Shown here: positions 25,044-36,506 of the stretch, in pieces | Layout of the letters: each line of letters opens with the position of its first letter | Numbering within the stretch: position 1 is the first letter of the stretch | Origin: Mariniblastus sp. | Lineage (GTDB): Bacteria > Planctomycetota > Planctomycetia > Pirellulales > Pirellulaceae | NCBI GenBank assembly: GCA_011523945.1 | Contig: WTFU01000190.1 | Span: 1 to 43,930, forward strand | Reading direction: 5' to 3' | DNA length: 43,930 bases | Position numbers and translations under genes: made by a program | Notes under the pieces: generated by a model | What the model saw: only the letters and a program-made list of their open reading frames with translations | What the model was told of the DNA's origin: nothing | Databases searched by the model: none

Positions 25044-25847
25044 ATGAAACTAATTGGATACGCTTTTGAATCGGGAAGGATTGATTTTCCTGAGGAAGAT
25101 AATTCCTGGGCCTTTGCTCGGATAAAATCCAGTATGAAAGAGAGTCAAAAAGACCAAATAAGACTGGACCCCGGTCAGGCCCCGATTGAACTCCGGTCGG
25201 CAGTCGCCAATGGTGACGTTACTCCGGTTTGGATGGAGTCGATGGAGACCGTTTTGGGAACCGCGAATTCTATTTATCTGCAGTTAAAAAATGGACTTTT
25301 GCGTTTCAGACGCGCCAATCATGATGCTGGAGCGAATCGAACTTTTATTACGTTAGGCACTCAAGAGGAATTCGACGCTTTTGCGAAACAGAATTGGCGC
25401 AACATACGTTATTTTTTTGCAAGTCGGCGTATGGGGGCGTTCTGTTTTGATGTGACCACTATGTTCACCTACAAAAATGACTTTAAAGATAAAACCAAGC
25501 GGATTGAACTAACAGCAAGGCTCGATTCAACAGATCTAGATGGCGAACCACAATTCACTTTGGATTCTTCGGGCGCTAACGCAAGTGTTGAAGTGATTGA
25601 GTGGAGAGGCTCGGTTAAAGAAGGCGAAATCGGACGCTATCATCCTGAAGATTCGCATATCGAAATGAATGTTCGTCTTGTTAATCGCCCTTTTACAATT
25701 CTTCATGAAAATCGCGTTGAGTTTAATAATCACTCGTATACATTTAGTGGCGACAAAATGAAAAAATCTTTCGAACGCGTCCTGCGAAATCGTCGAATCG
25801 AACTTGAGCACCGCAAGGCGGAGCAAGAGAACTCATCGGACAGTTAA
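25044..25847 (+). CDS. Hypothetical protein, 267 residues, family not recognised
   Basis: A soluble, charged protein with no signal peptide, membrane segment or Cys pair. It has alternating beta-strand-like stretches through the middle, a segment VNRPFTILHENRVEFNNHSYTF-like in pattern near residue ~215-235, and a basic-acidic helical tail (from ~240). The frame is open throughout with codon use like its neighbours, a weak GAG ribosome binding site upstream and a normal TAA, so it is probably a real gene. I do not recognise a domain and assign no function. It is not closely linked to either neighbour. Confidence 0.65.
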   Translation: MKLIGYAFESGRIDFPEEDNSWAFARIKSSMKESQKDQIRLDPGQAPIELRSAVANGDVTPVWMESMETVLGTANSIYLQLKNGLLRFRRANHDAGANRTFITLGTQEEFDAFAKQNWRNIRYFFASRRMGAFCFDVTTMFTYKNDFKDKTKRIELTARLDSTDLDGEPQFTLDSSGANASVEVIEWRGSVKEGEIGRYHPEDSHIEMNVRLVNRPFTILHENRVEFNNHSYTFSGDKMKKSFERVLRNRRIELEHRKAEQENSSDS

Positions 25848-26061
25848 TGATTGGTGTGACTGTCAGCGATTAGCGTGGATTTAGTTTCGCTTTTACCAAG
25901 TCGCATTTCTGAAGCCGAAGGCTTTAGGTCCAATCCAACAATCATTACCCTTCAATCACTAGCTGTGATCTGTTTTGGGCTTGAACGCAGATATGCAGAA
26001 TCTGCGTCGGTAGCATAGCGGGTTAAACTCTTAAGATGGGCGCTGGTTTTCGTGTTTCGGA

Positions 26062-27537
26062 TTAGCTAAACAGGGCGTGAACCGGGTGCGCCTTTACAAG
26101 CTCTCTCGGTTGATTTAGGTGATTCATTACCATTGTTTCAGGATTGATCCCGAATGCGTGATAGATCGAGGCGAGCAGTTCACCCGGATGAATAGGATCC
26201 TCTAGAGGAGCCGATGCGGTTTCGTCTGATTTGCCGTGGACGTAGCCCCTCTTTGTACCGGCTCCGGCAATTAACCCGGTGTAGCAATAAGGCCAATGGT
26301 CTCGACCGTCATTAGAATTGTTATTGCCAGACGTACTAACACCCCGTTGGGGGCTACGTCCGAATTCGCCGACCACAACGACCATTGTTTCTTCGAGCAT
26401 GCCACGTTGATCGAGATCTTCGATTAGGCCACTTACTCCGGTATCAAACATTGGAGCGGATTGATTTTTCATTCGTTTGCTGAGATCCACGTGTTGATCC
26501 CAGCTATGGTTGTCGCTGTTTGCAACCTTTGGCCAAATGACTTCAACTACCCGTGTCCCGGCTTCGACCAGCCTGCGGGCTAATAAAAGACTGTCGCCAA
26601 AAGTATTCCTGCCGTAGCTCTCACGCATGCTTTCCGATTCTTCACTCAATTGAAACGCATCCCGCGCCCGGCCAGAAACAACTAAGTCGAGTGCCTTTTG
26701 ATAATGTTGGTCGAGCTTGAATGACTCAACCGCTTTGTCAATTTTTGGCATCTGACCATTGACTAAGTCACGGAGTTTTGCCCGACGCTTTAGGCGGGTT
26801 GAAAACACGTCGGATGGTAATTGAAGATCGTCAATTTTTATCCGGCTCATCTTTTTCATGTCGAGATCGCCGCCTGTCGGATAAAGCGTATAGGGGTCGA
26901 ATGCTTTTCCGAGAAATCCAGCAGCCCCGCCTTTACCTACCACATTACTTTCCTGGAGTGGGCGAGGAAGCATTACAAAGGGCAACATTGGGACTTCAAC
27001 GGGTTTCATTTTTACTAAATGAGAACCAAAATTTGGGAAATCCTTCGGTGATGGCGGTTCCAATTGGCCGGAAGGACTAACCTTGTCTGTGGTGTAACCC
27101 GTCATCATCTGATAGATAGCAGCGGTGTGATTAAATAGGCCCACCGGTGTGTAGCTCATGGCCCGCATCATCGTAAAACGGTCGTTGAGTTGGGACAGAC
27201 GCGGCAAATTTTCGGTGAACTTAATGCCGGGGATTTTGGTCGAGATTGGTTTAAAGACACTTTTAACATTATCGGGCACATTTTCTTTTGGATCCCAGAG
27301 GTCGATATGGCTCGGTCCGCCCTGTAAGTAAACCATGATTATACTTTTTGCTTTATTCCAACCTGCACCTTGGACGCACGTTGGCGCGATTGAGGCATTC
27401 GCAGACTGTAGCTTGAGCATGTTGCCTAGTGAAAGGCCAAGAACGGCGCTTCCGCCAACTCGCATGATGTCGCGACGTGTGACCTTGAGTTGAGGATCGC
27501 AGAGATCTTTTGCGGCGTTACCGACGATGCGAAACAT
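26062..27537 (-). CDS. DUF1501 protein with Tat signal
   Basis: 491 residues. A twin-arginine signal ([11 protein letters not shown], ~18-28) precedes the DUF1501 domain, which belongs to the alkaline-phosphatase/sulfatase superfamily. Family motifs include [15 protein letters not shown] (~70-84), W-D-Q-H (~345) and [10 protein letters not shown] (~390). DUF1501 genes usually lie next to a PSCyt/PSD1 gene, as here: the gap to the upstream gene is 29 bases, so the two form an operon. A folded protein with cofactor is probably exported to the periplasm. Function is unproven. The ATG at 27537 has CGGAG six bases upstream. Confidence 0.9.
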   Translation of the reverse strand: MFRIVGNAAKDLCDPQLKVTRRDIMRVGGSAVLGLSLGNMLKLQSANASIAPTCVQGAGWNKAKSIIMVYLQGGPSHIDLWDPKENVPDNVKSVFKPISTKIPGIKFTENLPRLSQLNDRFTMMRAMSYTPVGLFNHTAAIYQMMTGYTTDKVSPSGQLEPPSPKDFPNFGSHLVKMKPVEVPMLPFVMLPRPLQESNVVGKGGAAGFLGKAFDPYTLYPTGGDLDMKKMSRIKIDDLQLPSDVFSTRLKRRAKLRDLVNGQMPKIDKAVESFKLDQHYQKALDLVVSGRARDAFQLSEESESMRESYGRNTFGDSLLLARRLVEAGTRVVEVIWPKVANSDNHSWDQHVDLSKRMKNQSAPMFDTGVSGLIEDLDQRGMLEETMVVVVGEFGRSPQRGVSTSGNNNSNDGRDHWPYCYTGLIAGAGTKRGYVHGKSDETASAPLEDPIHPGELLASIYHAFGINPETMVMNHLNQPRELVKAHPVHALFS

Positions 27538-27566
27538 TGTATTCTCCGTGCAAGGATTAAGGCTGG

Positions 27567-30500
27567 CTACCGATTGAACAAGAATGATGGACTATTTATT
27601 AATGCCCAGGTCAAATCCTGGGTCGCCGTTAAACGCCGATTTTCTAATTGCTTTTGACTTGTAATAACATCGGCCTCAAGTCGTTGAAGTTTTGCGTCTG
27701 CCGGAAGCGGAAGCTCGAATCGAGCAAGTTTCTCTCGTAATTTTTGGATGGCGTCAGGTACCGCTATGACCTTTTCGGCATTCGCAAGGTTAGCCCTTAA
27801 ATTGTTGAGAGTCGGATCATCTTTCTCGAACAAACCTTTCAGAAGGTCCGATTGTGCTTTCGATAACTCATTTTCTGAATCCTTGAGCTCAGCAACTAGA
27901 TATTCTGGCAGACTTAGGTTGACTGGTTCTTTGTATTGTGAGGCTGAAAGCCGGAATGCGCCGACTTGATGAGTGTCATCAAAGTTCTGAAATATTTTAA
28001 AACGAACTTTTGAATCTTTGGGTAGCTCGAGCGGCTTTTCGAGTTGGAATGTGGCCCAACTAGTTTTTCCGATTGCGTTCGCGAGCGCCCAGCCACCACG
28101 GTTGGTCGAATTGCCATCGATGACTTGGGCGACTGAGAATCCTGCCTGGCTAATGTTCGCCGCGCCCGATGAAATTTTGACCTTTTCCCATTTGTCTGGT
28201 TGTGTAGGGGGGGAAAACTCAATTTCAAATTCGGTAAGAACGAGATTTCCATTGACAGCAAGTCCGGGGCCGTTTGCGGGCAGAGAAGGATCGCTCAGGA
28301 TTTCAAGTCGAATTGCAGTGGTACCGTTTAACGCATCGTCTGTGAAAATAGTATAAACATCTTTTCCAGTTTTGGGTTTTAACAGGATGCTCTTGTCTGC
28401 CCTAATATCGAATGTATTCCCTAGCGTTGATTCAAGTTTGTTCGGTTCAATCGGAAGCCAACTAATTTCGTTGCGTTGTTTTTCTAGCCAATTTGAAAAA
28501 TTGGCGTTGGCACTTCGATACTCGTTGATTTCTTTTTTGATCTTTTCAATATTTACGAGACGATCCGCTTCCTGTTTTAACAGGTTCGGCGCCAGTTCTG
28601 CTGTAAGTTGAGTTAGTTGATTTCGAGTTGTCTCAATGTTCTCAAGTCGTAATTTTTCAAGAGCAGGCCTCGCGGTTTCCGCTTCGATTTTTCGTTTGTC
28701 CCTTGCGGCGATGAGCGCACCATGATCCGATTCGATTTCAATGAAAGCGGTTTGTAGTAACTCGATTTCCTGCGGTGAAGCGTGTCGGTTCAGAATTCGC
28801 ATGAAGAGTCGATCAATTAGTTTGGCGTTATCTGGTTCACCGGCGACGAGCTGGGCAATTTGGCTTTTCGGATCGCCTACGGCTCGGGAAACATCGGGGC
28901 CGCTGACCAGCGCGAGAACACTTCCGAGTTGAAGTTCGTTGACACGCTCGCATTCACACGCACTTTCTCGCGGCGGACGACCAAGCGTTGCTAGAAAACC
29001 ACTGGGAAGGCGAACGCCACTATCTGGTAACGCTGCTGCTCGAGTACCCGGTTTCACACCGGGGATATTTAACTTACTTCCAGTGACTTCGTGGATGGAA
29101 TCGAAGAGAACTTCCGCGGGTAAACGTCGAGCGATGGCATGCGAGTAATTCCGTTGATCGTCAGCGTTAAACTCATTTGTACTCACGGACAGTTGATAGG
29201 TTCTTGATTTGCAAATCAACTTAATAATATGTTGAGTGTCGAACCCGCTCTCAATAAATTGGGATCTCAGATATTCGATAAGTTCTGGATTGCTGGGTGG
29301 ATTTCCGGCGCGTATGTCGTCAATCGGTTCAATCAATCCAACACCCGTCAAGTAACCCCACAAACGATTGACATAGCTAGTCGCGAAATAGGGGTTTTGG
29401 GCCGAGGTAATCCATGAGGCGAGTTGCTCGCGTCGATTCGCTGTTTCTGGAATGGTCACATCCACTTCAAATGGGAAGAGCGGACTAGCGATTTCTCCGG
29501 TGCGTTCGTGTTCGATTTCACCCTCAGATTTATCAGAAATGATTTCATAGAGTGGTTTTGCGCCCTCAACGGCGGTTCCACCGATTTTTTTCCCTTCCGA
29601 TTGAGGGTCTGTCGCTCGATCGATTTGCGCAAAATAGGCGGCCGTTTCGTAATACTGATCTTGTGTCCATTTTTCAAATGGGTGGTCGTGGCATTTGTTG
29701 CAATTGAATCTCGTTGCCAGGAAGAGATGTGTGGTGTTTTCCATCGCCTCTTCGGGAGTTCGATGAATTTTATAATAGGATGCGGCAGGATTATCTTTAT
29801 TTGAGCCCGAGGCAGTCAAAAGATCATACGAAAATTCGTTATAGGGTCGATTTGATTTTACCTGCTCGCGAATCCAGTTGCGAAGGCCGCTGGCACCGGG
29901 CGCTCCAAGATATTTTCGATTAACCTGTAAAAGATCAGCCCGTTTGTTTGCCCAATGTTCAACAAATTGGTCATTCCCGACTAATTCGTCAATCAACTTA
30001 TTTCGCTTGGCCTGGATTTCCTGTGGATCGTTAAGGAACTTATTGACTTGTTCTTCGTTGGGTGGCAAGCCCGTCAGGTCAAGATAAACCCTTCTGATGA
30101 ATTCAGCATCGCTACAAAGGTCTGAGGGCGCGATCTTCAACCGCTCCCATTTGTTTGCGACGAAACGGTCAATTTCACTCCAAGATTCAGGTTTGTTCCA
30201 AACGAAATTTTCTCGGTTTCCCATCACCGTAATCATCGTGGCAGTGAATGCACCTTCGAATCGTGCGAGGGCCGCCGATTCGCCGCGGCGCAGTGCGGTT
30301 ACAACGGATCCGTCGATTGCTGCAATTTCGATATCGCCAATTTCGATTACAGCTTCCTTGGTCACATCCTTTTTGGTGCCGTCTGAGTAAGTCGCCGTTA
30401 CACGCATTTGTTGTTTCCACCCAGAATCAATCATAATTGGGTTTTTCGGGAAAACTTCAATCGATTCGACCTTCGCAACGCTCTGATCGAGTTTCGCGCC

Positions 30501-32693
30501 GCCCTTAATCCATTGATGGATCAGCGAGTAGTAACGGCTATTCTTATCAAAAAGTTTTCCTCCTTCGTGTGGTATTTGGCCAGTAGGTTTGAGCAGCATC
30601 ATGCTTTCAGCGGAGGCGGAGAGATTTGTTCTTCGCGACGCCATATCGTCAGTGAAGGCACGAATGTCGTAAATGGGATCGTATCCACGAAGAGAGAGTT
30701 TAAACCCCTTTTTTCCTCCCTGGCTGCCGTGGCATGTTCCTGCGTTACAGCCCAGCTTCGTTAAAACAGGGTTCACGTGCTGAACGAAGTTAGGTTCGAA
30801 ATTAGGCGGGTCAAATTTAGTCTCAATTGCCAGTGATTTTTGTAATCCATGGAATTTGACACTTAGAACGCCCGTGCCTTCGGTACCAGCCTCCACAAGA
30901 GTTTGGTTCACGCTGGCCGATGAGTTTTCTGACGAAATGCTGCATGAATGGGTCACATCAACGAGATTTCCGTCTGGATACTTTGCCTGAACTACAAGTT
31001 GTGCGTAATCGATCGGAGAATTAAACGAGATCTTACCTGGCGAAACAACAAGCTCGGTGGGAGCGGAGCTCAGTTTGGCTAATTTCGCGTTGGGCGTCAC
31101 AGGCTTGATAGGTGCGAATTGCCAGTTGACCCGTTGTTGCGAAGATTGGTTTGGCGCCGTTTTTACCGTTTCAATTAACTGGTTTGTTTCGCCCGTTTCC
31201 GAATTCAGGATTCGAATCACGCCGTCAGTCCCACCGACGGCGAGGAAACGCCCCGTGGGGTGAAATGCGATGGAGTACAGGCCGCCCGTGTTGACCTCTG
31301 AATCAAAAATTTGTTTTACGTCTTTCGTGACAAAATCCCGCAACGTCGATTTTTCTTCTTTAGACTGTTGGGTTACAACTTTGCTCACAATAGCCTTGAT
31401 GTTATCAGGCTGCGAAGTGTCAAATTCGTAGGAATAAAGGTGGATAAACCCCTGACCGTCGAGGCTACTTGCCGCGGCAATGCGTTTGCCATCGTTCGAA
31501 ACAGCAACTGATTGAACTCGTCCAGGCATTTTAGGCAATTCTCGAATAAGATTTGCATCGTCACCAATGACTCGTTTAGTCAATCGATCCATCCGGTAAA
31601 CCTTCGGGACTCCATCCGCTCCGCCAATCACGACTTCGTCGCGGGTGGGATGGCGGTCGATTGCAGCAATGCCCCCTTTTAAGACTCCCGGTGTAATTGA
31701 GGTGATGTTGTCAATGAATCTTTGAGTCGCAACATCTGTCAGTTTACAGCTCATATCTCTTCCGACGGACACGAGTCTGGTACCGTCTTTGGAGAAGACG
31801 GTGTCGCGCACCCAGTCATCATGTGCACCCTGAAACAGTTGCTGTTCGCCCGTAATGGCGTTTATAGTTCGAAGGGTCGTGTCGGTGCAACCGAAGGAAA
31901 TGGTCGAACCATCCGGAGACCAATTCACACCATACAGGGTGTCGAAGGAAACAGTTTTCGAAAGTGTTAACTCTCCAGTCCTAACATTCCAGACCTGTAT
32001 TTCACCAAATTCCCCCGGGTTGCCGCCGCAGACGGCAAGATATTTTCCGTCAGGTGAATATTTGACTCCATCGATTCGGGATGAGAGACCAATTAATCGT
32101 TTTGAGATCTCACCAAGGACGGGCTGGTTTGATTTCGTATTCTCCCATTTGTCATCAACTTTTAACAGCAGAACTTCATGGAATCCACTTACTGCGATTT
32201 GTGTTCCGTCCGGCGAAAAATCCAGCGTCGTTACCATAGGCAGTCGGGAGTAGATCGGTGGATTTTCATTCGAGTAGTTTGCCGTTGTTTTTGAATAGTC
32301 GTTATGCGCACCTTCTGAAATCCACTGTGCAATAATCTCTAATTCTTTGTTGCTGAGAGGGGCGGCGTTGGGCGGCATCTCGGCCGCGCCGTCGTGGCTA
32401 GTCGTGACTTCGATCAGGCGACTTTCCTCCGGCTTGCCTGGCACGATTGCTGGATCGCCGGATTCGCCGCCAGCGAGCATGCTATTGAAGTCCGTCATGA
32501 CGTAGTTGCCGCGGTCAATCGCCCCTTGGTGGCAACCAAAACAATTGGCAGCCAGCAAAGGTCTGACCTGTTCTGCAAAACTAATTCTCTCCAGCTTTTC
32601 GGCTTCAGACGTCTGGCCATTGCAGAATGTTTGAAAATTGGTCATCAAAACCAAGCTAAACCAGCAGATCGCTGTTTTGTTTACAAAGCCCAT
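27567..32693 (-). CDS. Giant exported PSCyt1-WD40-PSCyt2-PSD1 multi-heme-type protein
   Basis: 1708 residues with a signal peptide (~1-27). Order: PSCyt1 with heme motif CFGCH (~50-130); a WD40 beta-propeller (~140-530); an immunoglobulin-like beta segment; a second heme-like motif CNAGTCH (about 650); another BIG2-like segment (~780-830); PSCyt2/DUF1549 (~860-1080) ending with a third heme motif CNKCH; PSD1/DUF1553 (~1120-1390) with [15 protein letters not shown]; then a coiled-coil and jelly-roll-like tail ending SPSFLFNR, the family's usual terminus. The middle motif has four residues between the cysteines, typical of this family. Forms an operon with the DUF1501 gene. Function unknown; a periplasmic electron-transfer or sugar-degrading complex is the usual suggestion. 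Confidence 0.9.
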   Translation of the reverse strand: MGFVNKTAICWFSLVLMTNFQTFCNGQTSEAEKLERISFAEQVRPLLAANCFGCHQGAIDRGNYVMTDFNSMLAGGESGDPAIVPGKPEESRLIEVTTSHDGAAEMPPNAAPLSNKELEIIAQWISEGAHNDYSKTTANYSNENPPIYSRLPMVTTLDFSPDGTQIAVSGFHEVLLLKVDDKWENTKSNQPVLGEISKRLIGLSSRIDGVKYSPDGKYLAVCGGNPGEFGEIQVWNVRTGELTLSKTVSFDTLYGVNWSPDGSTISFGCTDTTLRTINAITGEQQLFQGAHDDWVRDTVFSKDGTRLVSVGRDMSCKLTDVATQRFIDNITSITPGVLKGGIAAIDRHPTRDEVVIGGADGVPKVYRMDRLTKRVIGDDANLIRELPKMPGRVQSVAVSNDGKRIAAASSLDGQGFIHLYSYEFDTSQPDNIKAIVSKVVTQQSKEEKSTLRDFVTKDVKQIFDSEVNTGGLYSIAFHPTGRFLAVGGTDGVIRILNSETGETNQLIETVKTAPNQSSQQRVNWQFAPIKPVTPNAKLAKLSSAPTELVVSPGKISFNSPIDYAQLVVQAKYPDGNLVDVTHSCSISSENSSASVNQTLVEAGTEGTGVLSVKFHGLQKSLAIETKFDPPNFEPNFVQHVNPVLTKLGCNAGTCHGSQGGKKGFKLSLRGYDPIYDIRAFTDDMASRRTNLSASAESMMLLKPTGQIPHEGGKLFDKNSRYYSLIHQWIKGGAKLDQSVAKVESIEVFPKNPIMIDSGWKQQMRVTATYSDGTKKDVTKEAVIEIGDIEIAAIDGSVVTALRRGESAALARFEGAFTATMITVMGNRENFVWNKPESWSEIDRFVANKWERLKIAPSDLCSDAEFIRRVYLDLTGLPPNEEQVNKFLNDPQEIQAKRNKLIDELVGNDQFVEHWANKRADLLQVNRKYLGAPGASGLRNWIREQVKSNRPYNEFSYDLLTASGSNKDNPAASYYKIHRTPEEAMENTTHLFLATRFNCNKCHDHPFEKWTQDQYYETAAYFAQIDRATDPQSEGKKIGGTAVEGAKPLYEIISDKSEGEIEHERTGEIASPLFPFEVDVTIPETANRREQLASWITSAQNPYFATSYVNRLWGYLTGVGLIEPIDDIRAGNPPSNPELIEYLRSQFIESGFDTQHIIKLICKSRTYQLSVSTNEFNADDQRNYSHAIARRLPAEVLFDSIHEVTGSKLNIPGVKPGTRAAALPDSGVRLPSGFLATLGRPPRESACECERVNELQLGSVLALVSGPDVSRAVGDPKSQIAQLVAGEPDNAKLIDRLFMRILNRHASPQEIELLQTAFIEIESDHGALIAARDKRKIEAETARPALEKLRLENIETTRNQLTQLTAELAPNLLKQEADRLVNIEKIKKEINEYRSANANFSNWLEKQRNEISWLPIEPNKLESTLGNTFDIRADKSILLKPKTGKDVYTIFTDDALNGTTAIRLEILSDPSLPANGPGLAVNGNLVLTEFEIEFSPPTQPDKWEKVKISSGAANISQAGFSVAQVIDGNSTNRGGWALANAIGKTSWATFQLEKPLELPKDSKVRFKIFQNFDDTHQVGAFRLSASQYKEPVNLSLPEYLVAELKDSENELSKAQSDLLKGLFEKDDPTLNNLRANLANAEKVIAVPDAIQKLREKLARFELPLPADAKLQRLEADVITSQKQLENRRLTATQDLTWALINSPSFLFNR

Positions 32694-33023
32694 TTTGTCT
32701 CTTGTAAAATTAGCGGAAAGAAAATGTCAGCGCTCATAAAAGATTACGTCTTATATTTTCAGCATATTTAATCCGGTTTGCAACATAATATGCGGAAGCG
32801 GTCAATATTTTGACAGTCTCAACGGAAATTGGGTATCTTGATTACACAAACGTGCGGCTAATGTACAAGACTCGAAATCGGCCATCTTGATAGTAATGAT
32901 TGACCTCTACAGTCGCAGGTTCTTTGGGTTATCAATAGCAGCTTTTCGTTAAACCGTGTATTGGATTGGTTCGATCGTATATCTTACTTGGCCGTTTTTT
33001 TTTCTCCGTGGTGATTACTGATA
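32694..33023. other. Divergent intergenic region
   Basis: 330 A+T-rich bases between the PSCyt giant (minus) and the GH99-like gene (plus). It must hold both promoters. One candidate for the plus strand is listed separately; no operator was identified. Confidence 0.5.
32810..32839 (+). promoter_or_regulatory. Possible sigma-70-type promoter of the GH99-like gene
   Basis: A perfect TTGACA (32810-32815), an 18-base spacer and TATCTT (32834-32839, four of six matches). It would give a leader of about 180 bases before the ATG at 33024. The -35 match is good but the -10 is weak, and planctomycete promoters are poorly defined, so this is tentative. Confidence 0.3.
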
Positions 33024-34244
33024 ATGTTTTCCTTGCGACTTATTTGGTTGATTTTGGCCGGCATTGGTGCGTTGCCTGCGGTCGTGTGGGCTCAAGAAAA
33101 GCCGCTTGTTCTCACTCATTACATGCCTTGGTTTAACTCGAAGCAGGTCAGTGGAGATTGGGGTTGGCACTGGAAGTTAAAAAATCGAAACCCCGATAAG
33201 GTTATCGATGGAAAACGTGAGATTGCAAGTCATTACTATCCTTTGATGGATCCGTATGATTCCTCGGATCCTGATGCGTTAGATTGTCATGTGTTGCTCA
33301 TGAAAATTGCTGGTATCGATGGTGTAATTATTGACTGGTACGGTATCGAGGAACATTGGGATTACGGTGTTAATCATCAAAATACGTTGGCGATAATTAA
33401 ATCGATCAAAAAGGCCGGACTGAAATATGCAATTTGTTATGAAGACCAGACAGTCGGCCATTTAATTAAAGCTGGAAAGGTGAAAGGCGACGATGGGATT
33501 ACGCATGCAAGTGATGTGATCCGTTATCTTGCCAACAACTGTTTCTCGGATGCAAACTATGTAAGGTTAGACGGCCGTCCCGTCTTGTTGGTCTTTGGCC
33601 CGCAATATTTCTCCGGTAGACAACTGAAAGAAATTTGTGAGGATGTAAAGCCATCCCCTTTGCTTTACGCACTTCCTCACTTAGCTGCCAATTCAGGCGC
33701 GGATGGGGCATTTGGTTGGCCGCCGGTCACGGGTGGGAAAGAGATTTTGCCAAAACAATGGAATGAATATCTTGATAGGCTTTATCAACCCGAGCTCGAC
33801 GCTCGGCCGGCAATAGGGACGGTCTTTCCACAGTTTCACGATTACTATCAAGAGGGGGAAGGGCGTCCAAGTTTCGGCTCAATTGCGTCTCAAGGTAAGG
33901 AGACCTTCAAAACGACAATTCGACGGGCATGGGATTCTAAATCTGAGATCATTCAGATTGCGACGTGGAATGATTATGGTGAGGGGACAATGATCGAGCC
34001 GACGCGCGAATTTGGGTACCAATTTCTGAAGCTGATTCAAAATCAGATTTTCGCCAAGGATTCGGCGAAGCTTGAAATCTCTCGCTCTGCACTCGAACTA
34101 CCCATTCGGTTGTACAAGCTGCAGAAGGCGGAAACTGGTCAGCAATCACGCGCGGCCAAACTTGCAGACGTTTCTAAGTTATTATTTCAGGGGAATTACA
34201 AGTCTGCAAAAGAAGAACTGGATCGACTTGAGTCTTCTAATTGA
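33024..34244 (+). CDS. Secreted glycoside hydrolase family 99-like (WbsX/endo-mannanase type) protein
   Basis: 406 residues with a signal peptide (~1-24). The body resembles the GH71/GH99-like barrel: THYMPWFNSKQVSG near the start, MKIAGIDGVIIDWYG (~92-106) and WNDYGEGTMIEP (~315-326) are the hallmark strands, with the Glu/Asp residues there as likely catalytic or binding groups. GH99 enzymes cut alpha-mannosidic bonds; the relatives fused to WbsX proteins act on polysaccharides. The exact substrate is unknown. A short helical tail with a TPR-like look (~370-406) follows the barrel. It ends before a bidirectional terminator shared with the convergent M3 peptidase gene. Confidence 0.82.
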   Translation: MFSLRLIWLILAGIGALPAVVWAQEKPLVLTHYMPWFNSKQVSGDWGWHWKLKNRNPDKVIDGKREIASHYYPLMDPYDSSDPDALDCHVLLMKIAGIDGVIIDWYGIEEHWDYGVNHQNTLAIIKSIKKAGLKYAICYEDQTVGHLIKAGKVKGDDGITHASDVIRYLANNCFSDANYVRLDGRPVLLVFGPQYFSGRQLKEICEDVKPSPLLYALPHLAANSGADGAFGWPPVTGGKEILPKQWNEYLDRLYQPELDARPAIGTVFPQFHDYYQEGEGRPSFGSIASQGKETFKTTIRRAWDSKSEIIQIATWNDYGEGTMIEPTREFGYQFLKLIQNQIFAKDSAKLEISRSALELPIRLYKLQKAETGQQSRAAKLADVSKLLFQGNYKSAKEELDRLESSN

Positions 34245-34271
34245 AAGCCTCATCGAAAATCTATTTGACGC

Positions 34272-34307
34272 AAAAAACGCCACAGTTGGATTTAACTGTG
34301 GCGTTTT
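34272..34307. terminator. Bidirectional intrinsic terminator between convergent genes
   Basis: A 12-bp stem (AACGCCACAGTT 34276-34287 with AACTGTGGCGTT 34294-34305) and a 6-base loop. It is flanked by A-run 34272-34277 and T-run 34304-34307. It serves the GH99-like gene on the plus strand (short T-run) and, better, the M3 peptidase gene on the minus strand, where the A-run reads as six T. Confidence 0.85.
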
Positions 34308-34343
34308 CTATTTAAATCTAGAGGGCGGTTAACGTTTCCTCGA

Positions 34344-36506
34344 TTAATCTACAGGAAACCCTCGTTTTCGAAGGAGAGCTTTTGTATCAACATCCCGCCC
34401 CCGGAATTTACGGAATCCTTCTGCCGGGTCGATGGTGTCGCCGACAGACATGATGTTGTCATAAAGACTCTTGGCAATAGCGGGATCGTAGTAAGTACCT
34501 GCGTCTTCAAAAACCTGAGCCGCATCGGCGGTAAGTGCATCTGACCAAAGGTAGCTGTAGTAGCCAGCTGAATAACCGTCACTTGAAAAGACATGGCCAA
34601 ATTGGGGAGTTCGGTGGCGCATCACAATTTCGCTGGGCATGCCAAGTTCAGCAAGCGTCTCTCGTTCAAATTTATCTGCATCGATCGGAACGTTGCCGGC
34701 GAGATGCAATTTCATATCAATTAAAGCGCTGGCGAGGTACTCCACGGTGCTGAATCCCTGATTAAACGTCGCGGCGTTTTCAATTTTTTCCAGTAACGCT
34801 TGCGGCATTGGCTCACCTGTCTCGTAGTGAACTGCAAATTTGGATAATACTTCAGGAGTCGACAGCCAGTGCTCGTTTAGTTGCGAAGGGAATTCGACAT
34901 AATCTCGTGCGACGGAAGTGCCGGCCTGAGATGGATACTCTGCATTGCTGCATAGTCCATGCAGAGCATGCCCAAATTCGTGAAACAAAGTCACAGCGTC
35001 ATCCCACGAAATTAGTACAGGTTTTCCAGGTTCCCCTTTGATGAAATTTGAATTGTTGGAAACAATCGGGGTAATTGGAGAATCCATGTTCTCCTGGATA
35101 CGATACGCATTCATCCAGGCGCCGCTTCGTTTGCCGCGTCGTGCGAAAGGATCAAATACCCAAAGTCCAACATGCTTCCCATTGCGAGTGACTTCCCACA
35201 CGGTTACATCGTTTTCAAATACAGGGACGTCATTCACTTGCTTGAAATCGAATCCGTAAAGCTGTTTTGCCGCCCACATCATCCCTTCGCGAAGCTTCTC
35301 CATCTGAAGGTATGGTTTGACTTCGTTGAAGTCCAGGTCGTAACGGTCTTTGCGGACTTTTTCAGCGTAATAACGATAGTCCCATGGCTCGATGGTAATT
35401 CCGGCATTCTCTGCATCCGCAATTTTTTGCATATCGGCAACTTCTTCTTTGACGCGGGCGACAGCTTTAGGCCAGACTTTGAGCATGAGGTCCATCGCTG
35501 CTTCCGGCGTACCAGCCATTTGCGGCTCGAGACGCCAGTGGGCATGGGTCTTGTAGCCCAGTAGCAACGCTCTTTCGGCACGGAGTTTTAGAATGGCCGT
35601 AATGATGGCGTTGGTGTCATTGTCACCTCCGTTGTCTCCACGGTTGTAATAGTTCCGCCAAACTGTTTCACGCAGAGCACGATCGTCGGCATAGGTCAGA
35701 AATGGTTCCATGGATGACCGTGTATTGGTCACGCACCATTTCCCTTGTGGATTGTTAGCATCCCCCAGTTTACTTGCGGCACTTGCCATGGCGGCCACGG
35801 TACTTTCTGGGAGGCCGGTAAGCTGATCAGCGTCATCAATCCAGGTGATATAGCCTTCTTCATCAGATAGAACCTTCTGACTGAATTCCGCAAATAATCC
35901 AGCAAGCGCTGCGTTCTTTTGCGAAAGAATAGCCTTATCTTTATCATTTAGCTTGGCACCTTGGCGTACGAAACTGTCGTATCGATCTTTGACCAGCCTT
36001 TTCTGGGAACTGTTGAGCGAATTCATCTCGTCGCCCTGATAGATGGCTTCGATCCGCGCAAACAATTTCGCATTTTGAATGATCGAGTCGCTAAATTTAG
36101 ACATCTTGGGAGCGACCGCTTTTTCGATATCTGGAATCGGGCCCGTCGCAAGATTCGAGGTGTGTACGTCAAAAATTGTTTGCAGTCGATTAAGCGTCTT
36201 TCCAGATTTCTCAAGTGCTACAATTGTGTTTTCAAACGTAGGAGGATCGGGGTTATTCGCGATTGCTTCGATTTCCTGATTTGACATTTCAATAGCGATA
36301 TCAAATGCGTTAAGAAATTCGTCGCGGTTGACTTGTCGCCAAGGGGGAACACCTCCATACGGTCCAATCCACGGTTTTAGTAAAATGGAATTCATACTGT
36401 TTGAATCCTGAGAATTTGTTGTCTGGCCGAAAATGACAGCGCTGCTGGAGATCAGAATCGCAATGCTCAAACACAATTGAGTGAACGAAAATACTTTCAG
36501 TTTCAT
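34344..36506 (-). CDS. Exported M3-family metallopeptidase (Dcp/oligopeptidase A type)
   Basis: 720 residues with a signal peptide (~1-27). The zinc site HEFGHALHG lies at 509-517 (His509, Glu510, His513), with the third ligand expected about 25 residues later (the ~536 region, VEFPSQLNEHW). Length and the C-terminal GYSAGYYSYLWSDALTAD segment match M3A peptidyl-dipeptidase Dcp and OpdA. It cuts short peptides, probably in the periplasm given the signal. The ATG at 36506 has GAGG six bases upstream, so the TTG at 36518 is rejected. Convergent with the GH99-like gene. Confidence 0.9.
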   Translation of the reverse strand: MKLKVFSFTQLCLSIAILISSSAVIFGQTTNSQDSNSMNSILLKPWIGPYGGVPPWRQVNRDEFLNAFDIAIEMSNQEIEAIANNPDPPTFENTIVALEKSGKTLNRLQTIFDVHTSNLATGPIPDIEKAVAPKMSKFSDSIIQNAKLFARIEAIYQGDEMNSLNSSQKRLVKDRYDSFVRQGAKLNDKDKAILSQKNAALAGLFAEFSQKVLSDEEGYITWIDDADQLTGLPESTVAAMASAASKLGDANNPQGKWCVTNTRSSMEPFLTYADDRALRETVWRNYYNRGDNGGDNDTNAIITAILKLRAERALLLGYKTHAHWRLEPQMAGTPEAAMDLMLKVWPKAVARVKEEVADMQKIADAENAGITIEPWDYRYYAEKVRKDRYDLDFNEVKPYLQMEKLREGMMWAAKQLYGFDFKQVNDVPVFENDVTVWEVTRNGKHVGLWVFDPFARRGKRSGAWMNAYRIQENMDSPITPIVSNNSNFIKGEPGKPVLISWDDAVTLFHEFGHALHGLCSNAEYPSQAGTSVARDYVEFPSQLNEHWLSTPEVLSKFAVHYETGEPMPQALLEKIENAATFNQGFSTVEYLASALIDMKLHLAGNVPIDADKFERETLAELGMPSEIVMRHRTPQFGHVFSSDGYSAGYYSYLWSDALTADAAQVFEDAGTYYDPAIAKSLYDNIMSVGDTIDPAEGFRKFRGRDVDTKALLRKRGFPVD

